This document shows, piece after piece, positions 5,944-8,588 of a stretch of 8,588 nt of DNA. A program made the position numbers and the translations under genes. This DNA comes from JAJNPS01 sp046589965 (GTDB taxonomy: Bacteria > Pseudomonadota > Alphaproteobacteria > Rhodobacterales > Rhodobacteraceae): assembly GCA_046589965.1 (NCBI GenBank), contig JBKJVF010000262.1, positions 1 to 8,588 of the forward strand. The letters run 5' to 3'. The notes under the pieces are model-generated. The model was not told where the DNA came from. It worked only from the letters and a program-made list of their open reading frames with translations, and ran no database searches. Position 1 is the first letter of the stretch; every line of letters starts with the position of its first letter.

Positions 5944-6881
5944 GCGCCTATTCCATCACCGAACCCTCGGCGCGCTCCAAATGGGTCGCGGGCACGCTGG
6001 TGACCCTCTACATGGTGATCACGCTGATGCCCTTGGCCTGGATCATCTCCACCGGCTTTAAAACTGGCCCGGATTCGATCGCCTATCCTCCCAAGATCTT
6101 TTCGCCCCCCTCGATCGAGGGCTATGTGAACCTCTTCACCGATCGCACCCGTGCCACGCCCGAACAGCTGGCCAACATGCCGCCCCCGGCGAACTTTGCC
6201 GAAGAAATCGTGCGCCGTCGCAACGAAGTCATCACCGGCCCGTCCCGATTTGGTGAGCGGTTCGTCAATTCGGTCATCATCGGCTTTGGTTCGACCGCAC
6301 TTTCGATCATCCTGGGCACGCTGGCGGCCTATGCCTTCAGCCGGTTCAAGATCCCGCTCAAGGATGATCTGCTGTTCTTCATCCTGTCGACCCGGATGAT
6401 GCCGCCCATCGCTGTCGCCATCCCGATTTACCTCATGTACCGCCAGCTTGGCCTCAGCGACACGCATCTTGGCATGATCCTGCTCTATACCGGGGTGAAC
6501 ATTTCTCTCGCGGTCTGGTTGCTCAAGGGGTTCATCGACGAGATCCCCCGCGAATACGAAGAGGCCGCCCTGATCGACGGATACACGCGGTTCCAGGCCT
6601 TCCGCAAAGTTGTACTCCCGCAGGCCGCGACTGGCATCGCCTCCACCGCGATCTTCTGCCTGATCTTTGCCTGGAACGAATATGCCTTTGCGGTGCTGCT
6701 GACCTCCGGCAACGCCCAGACCGCGCCCCCCTTCATCCCCACCATCATCGGGGTCGGCGGTCAGGACTGGCCTGCGGTTGCAGCAGGGGCCACGCTGTTC
6801 CTTCTGCCAGTGATGATCTTTACCATCATGCTGCGCAAACACCTGCTGCGCGGCATCACGTTCGGGGCGGTGCGGAAATGA
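5940..6881 (+). CDS. Carbohydrate ABC transporter permease 2 (MalG/UgpE-like)
   Basis: Partner inner-membrane permease, 313 residues. Six predicted transmembrane segments lie near 16-38, 109-133, 143-165, 176-196, 229-252 and 279-298. The EAA loop at 207-227 is canonical, with EEAALIDG and VVLP at the ends, so this subunit keeps the Gly that permease 1 lacks. FCLIFAWNEYAFAVLL at 239-254 is typical of MalG-type proteins. The first periplasmic loop (about 39-108) is long and polar, with a Pro-rich and charged stretch (about 70-103, PPPANFAEEIVRRR within it) that probably makes substrate-receptor contacts. Its start overlaps the permease 1 stop (ATGA), and its own stop overlaps the next small gene in the same way. 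Confidence -1.
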   Translation: MSAYSITEPSARSKWVAGTLVTLYMVITLMPLAWIISTGFKTGPDSIAYPPKIFSPPSIEGYVNLFTDRTRATPEQLANMPPPANFAEEIVRRRNEVITGPSRFGERFVNSVIIGFGSTALSIILGTLAAYAFSRFKIPLKDDLLFFILSTRMMPPIAVAIPIYLMYRQLGLSDTHLGMILLYTGVNISLAVWLLKGFIDEIPREYEEAALIDGYTRFQAFRKVVLPQAATGIASTAIFCLIFAWNEYAFAVLLTSGNAQTAPPFIPTIIGVGGQDWPAVAAGATLFLLPVMIFTIMLRKHLLRGITFGAVRK

Positions 6882-7081
6882 CCGGGCCCTTCCCCCCACG
6901 GGTCCGCGCTTTCCTTGCCCTGACCGGGCAGCGGCTTCCGGTGATGCGGGCAAGCCTTTATGCCGGAACCGGGGTTGGCTACATCGGCGTGATCGAGCGA
7001 GTTGCCGATCTGATGGCGCGGCTCGAGGTGGAACTTTCGACCGCATGTGCGGGCACGGTCATGGAAGGGGCGCTGGTATGA
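6878..7081 (+). CDS. Small uncharacterised protein, 67 residues
   Basis: I do not recognise this family. The frame begins in an ATGA overlap with permease 2 and ends in an ATGA overlap with the next small gene, exactly filling the interval. About 73 percent of its third codon positions are G or C, higher than in the competing forward frame across the same stretch, which supports real coding. The product has a basic N-terminus, a weakly hydrophobic Gly-rich middle (about 28-38, YAGTGVGYIG) and a helical, partly acidic segment (39-55). No signal peptide or clear membrane segment is visible. It could be an accessory peptide of the transporter, or a translational bridge with no conserved function. 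It has no obvious ribosome-binding site of its own and would depend on coupling. Confidence -1.
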   Translation: MTGPFPPRVRAFLALTGQRLPVMRASLYAGTGVGYIGVIERVADLMARLEVELSTACAGTVMEGALV

Positions 7082-7266
7082 AATCGTTTTTCAGGGGGCT
7101 TCTCACCTTGCGACGCGGCCCCTGGGAGATGCTGGCCACGCTTTTGATCGCGATGGGGGTGATCATGCTGATGCAGCCTTTCGCGCTGTGGCTGTACACC
7201 TACAGCTTCATCGTCACCCTCGTCGGCACCGTGATGTTCATCATCACCAGCCATTTCCCGGAGTAA
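7078..7266 (+). CDS. Small two-helix inner-membrane protein of the transporter operon, 62 residues
   Basis: Short integral membrane protein of unknown function: basic N-terminus (MKSFFRGLLTLRRG), helix 1 about 18-36, a tight turn with P34 nearby, helix 2 about 40-58, and a short C-terminus ending FPE. The positive-inside rule puts the N-terminus, and hence the C-terminus, in the cytoplasm. ATG at 7078 overlaps the preceding stop (ATGA) and has GGAAGGGG upstream. The ATPase GTG follows 3 bases after its TAA. A similar position, between permeases and ATPases, is held by the small membrane protein of the rhizobial glycerol importer (DUF2160/GlpU type), but this protein is shorter and I cannot claim homology. 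A small accessory subunit of the importer is the likeliest role. Confidence -1.
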   Translation: MKSFFRGLLTLRRGPWEMLATLLIAMGVIMLMQPFALWLYTYSFIVTLVGTVMFIITSHFPE

Positions 7267-7269
7267 CCT

Positions 7270-8367
7270 GTGGCCGAGATTATCATCCGAAACCTGCGCA
7301 AGGAATTCGGCGCGTTCACCGCGGTAAAGGGGTCGTCCTTTACCATCAAGGACGGTGAGTTCTTCATGCTGCTGGGACCGTCCGGCTGCGGCAAGACCAC
7401 CACCCTGCGCATGATCGCGGGGCTGGAACTGCCTACCAGTGGCGAGGTCCTGATCGACGGCGAGGATGTCAGCCAAAAGCCCGCCAGCCAACGCGACATC
7501 GCCATGGTGTTCCAGATGTTCGCGCTTTACCCACATATGAACGTGCGCCGCAACATCAGTTATCCGCTGGTCAGTCAGGGCCTGCCAAAGGCGCAAGTGC
7601 AGGCCAAGGTGGCCGAGGTCGCCCGCATCCTTGGCATCGCCGACATCCTCGACAAACCTGTCGGCGGCCTGTCCGGAGGGGACCGCCAGCGCGTCGCCCT
7701 TGGCCGCGCCATCGTGCGCAATCCCAAGGCGTTCATGATGGACGAACCTTTGGGGGCGCTGGATGCCGAGTTTCGCGAACACATGTCCGAAGAACTGCGC
7801 GCCCTGCATGACCGGATGGGGGCGACCACGGTCTATGTGACCCATGACCAGCTAGAGGCGATGCAGATGGGTGACAAGATCGTCGTGATGAACCACGGCG
7901 TGGTCGAACAGTTCGGCACGCCGCAGGACATCTACGACCATCCCGCCACCATGTTCGTGGCCGATTTCATCGGCTCGCCCTCGATGAATTTCCTGAAGTT
8001 CGAGGGTGCCTTCACCCGTGGCGACCGATCCGTCACCTTGGGCGACACCACGATCGCGCTGCCCGAATTGCAGGAAGAGGCCAGCCCCCGTCCCCTGGCG
8101 CTGGGGGTACGCCCGGAACATGTCACGTTGACTGACGCGGCCTCCTATCGCGGGAAAATCCTTGCCACGGAATACCTTGGCACCACCCAGATCGTCACGC
8201 TGGCGACGCCGAACGGGACCATCAAGGCACGTGCTGCCGCCTCGCATCCGGCGCTTGTAGGCGACACTGTCGGGCTGGACTTCCGCGCCGCGACGCTTGC
8301 GCTTTTTGATGTCGGCACGGGGCGCGCCTTTGCCACTGCCGCCAATGCAGGGGTCCATCATGGCTGA
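7270..8367 (+). CDS. Sugar ABC transporter ATP-binding protein 1 (MalK-like)
   Basis: Cytoplasmic ATPase of the importer, 365 residues, normal for MalK/UgpC-type subunits. Walker A is GPSGCGKT at 36-43. The Q-loop is FQMFALYPHM (Q82). The signature is LSGGDRQRVALGRA at 134-147, with Asp where most relatives have Gln (LSGGQRQ). Walker B is MMDEPLGALD (E159), and the switch His is H192 in THDQ. Residues from about 240 to 350 form the regulatory TOBE-like domain, with GVRPEHV at 279-285. The start is GTG at 7270, with GGAG 8 bases upstream and the family-typical AEI...NLRKEFG next. Its stop overlaps the start of a second ATPase gene by 8 bases, pointing to a heterodimeric ATPase pair. Confidence -1.
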   Translation: MAEIIIRNLRKEFGAFTAVKGSSFTIKDGEFFMLLGPSGCGKTTTLRMIAGLELPTSGEVLIDGEDVSQKPASQRDIAMVFQMFALYPHMNVRRNISYPLVSQGLPKAQVQAKVAEVARILGIADILDKPVGGLSGGDRQRVALGRAIVRNPKAFMMDEPLGALDAEFREHMSEELRALHDRMGATTVYVTHDQLEAMQMGDKIVVMNHGVVEQFGTPQDIYDHPATMFVADFIGSPSMNFLKFEGAFTRGDRSVTLGDTTIALPELQEEASPRPLALGVRPEHVTLTDAASYRGKILATEYLGTTQIVTLATPNGTIKARAAASHPALVGDTVGLDFRAATLALFDVGTGRAFATAANAGVHHG

Positions 8368-8467
8368 GGTCGTCCTGTCCAACCTGACGAAATCCTTTGG
8401 CACCACAGAGGCATTGCGGGATGTGTCCCTGACCATCGCCGACGGTGCGTTCGTGGTCCTCCTTGGT
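8360..8467 (+). CDS. Sugar ABC transporter ATP-binding protein 2, N-terminal 36 codons (partial, chimeric end)
   Basis: Start of a second MalK-like ATPase: MAEVVLSNLTKSFG, then VSLTIADG and FVVLLG leading into the Walker A position. The ATG lies inside the end of ATPase 1 (ATGGCTGA overlap), with GCAGGGG upstream. Authentic sequence stops at G36 (8467). Beyond it the frame stays open to a TAG at 8567-8569 but reads LTGPGRTKQ, a ruined Walker A followed by nonsense, because the DNA there is the reverse complement of a near-identical copy of this same gene start. The paired ATPases suggest a glycerol- or sugar-type importer with two different nucleotide-binding subunits, as in rhizobial glpST. 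The rest of the gene is missing. Confidence -1.
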
Positions 8468-8588
8468 CTTACCGGCCCCGGTCGGACCAAGCAGGACGAC
8501 GAACGCGCCGTCGGCGATGGTCAGGGACACATCCCGCAATGCCTTTGTGGTTCCAAAGGATTTCGTTAGGTTGGACAGGACGACCTCA
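8365..8588. repeat. 224-base imperfect inverted repeat (fold-back) at the right edge
   Basis: Position x pairs with 16953 minus x: left arm 8365-8476, right arm 8477-8588, no spacer, 103 of 112 pairs matching. The outer 19 positions match perfectly and the four mismatches nearest the centre cluster at 8469-8470 and 8476 and their partners. Both arms encode the first part of the second ATPase, in opposite directions. At codon level most differences are synonymous (CTG/CTA, GGC/GGA, GGT/GGC, GTG/GTC, CTC/CTG). The bases GGTC at 8465-8468 fit both the left gene and the reverse copy, so this is the probable junction. An inverted chimera of two alleles is likelier than a natural element. Confidence -1.
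8465..8587 (-). CDS. Inverted second copy of ATPase 2 gene start, with intact Walker A (partial, probable chimera)
   Basis: Reading inward from the right edge on the minus strand, 41 residues are visible: EVVLSNLTKSFGTTKALRD, then VSLTIADG, FVVLLG and a complete Walker A GPTGAGKT (8488-8465). It matches the plus-strand copy except for Lys in place of Glu after GTT (GTTK versus GTTE), and it carries the Walker A that the plus copy loses at the junction. After the Thr of GKT the sequence turns into the reverse complement of the plus copy. This is not a functional separate gene here; it shows what the true ATPase 2 should look like for a few more codons. Confidence -1.

Noticed and set aside
5907..7046. 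Long minus-strand open frame of 379 codons opposite permease 2
   Set aside because: Antisense shadow of a well-supported permease; Arg/Gly/His-rich product without domains.
6979..7845. Minus-strand open frame of 288 codons opposite the small genes and ATPase 1
   Set aside because: Antisense to canonical Walker A, signature and Walker B codons; composition is that of a shadow frame.
8360..8569. A 69-residue novel small protein or a truncated ATPase ending at a natural stop
   Set aside because: Residues after 36 are translated from the inverted copy of the same gene; the frame is produced by the fold-back junction.
8365..8588. Natural hairpin element, attachment site or replication terminus
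   Set aside because: Both arms are the coding start of the same ATPase gene, each cut at Walker A, and the structure sits exactly at the sequence end; a chimeric join explains this more simply.
1..8588. tRNA, rRNA, CRISPR array, insertion sequence, toxin-antitoxin or defence genes
   Set aside because: No clover-leaf, rRNA-like stretch, regularly spaced repeats, transposase or defence motif was seen; nearly all sequence is accounted for by the genes listed.

Overview
The window is GC-rich, with GC-biased third codon positions, ATGA start/stop overlaps and family members typical of Alphaproteobacteria, most likely a marine or soil Rhodobacterales-type bacterium. This placement is inferred from style and homology, not from a marker gene. 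Genes run off both ends, and the last 224 bases are a fold-back, so this looks like a whole short contig, probably metagenomic.

Layout. On the minus strand, reading right to left, lie a short-chain dehydrogenase/reductase (2168-1404), an SGNH-fold esterase/acyltransferase closely resembling the Mycobacterium smegmatis acyltransferase MsAcT (1393-755), and the N-terminal half of a Rieske-type aromatic-ring-hydroxylating-family oxygenase (657-1, cut by the window edge). On the plus strand, reading left to right, lie a LacI-family regulator (2298-3377) divergent from the dehydrogenase, then a carbohydrate-type (CUT1/MalEFGK-like) ABC importer operon. The operon holds a solute-binding protein (3542-4855), two permeases (4996-5943, 5940-6881), two tiny start/stop-coupled genes (6878-7081 and 7078-7266, the second a two-helix membrane protein), a MalK-like ATPase (7270-8367), and the first 36 codons of a second ATPase (from 8360).

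How the parts fit together. The likely scheme is that the binding protein captures a sugar-like or polyol-like solute in the periplasm, the permease pair with two different ATPases imports it, and the LacI protein regulates uptake. Two imperfect palindromes sharing the half-site TTTGA lie directly upstream of the predicted -35 boxes of lacI (2215-2237) and of the binding-protein gene (3417-3438). They are the best operator candidates. Tandem GC-rich hairpins (4864-4917) between the binding-protein gene and the first permease could set the usual excess of binding protein over membrane components. The divergent enzymes (oxidoreductase, esterase/acyltransferase, oxygenase) suggest the imported compound, or a relative of it, is de-esterified and oxidised, but the substrate cannot be read from sequence.

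The most unusual feature is 8365-8588, a 224-base imperfect inverted repeat with no spacer (103 of 112 positions pair) made of two inverted copies of the start of the second ATPase gene. Most codon differences between the arms are synonymous. It looks like two related alleles joined head-on at a 4-base microhomology, that is, an assembly or amplification chimera rather than a natural element. I found no rRNA, tRNA, CRISPR array, insertion sequence or clearly novel system.
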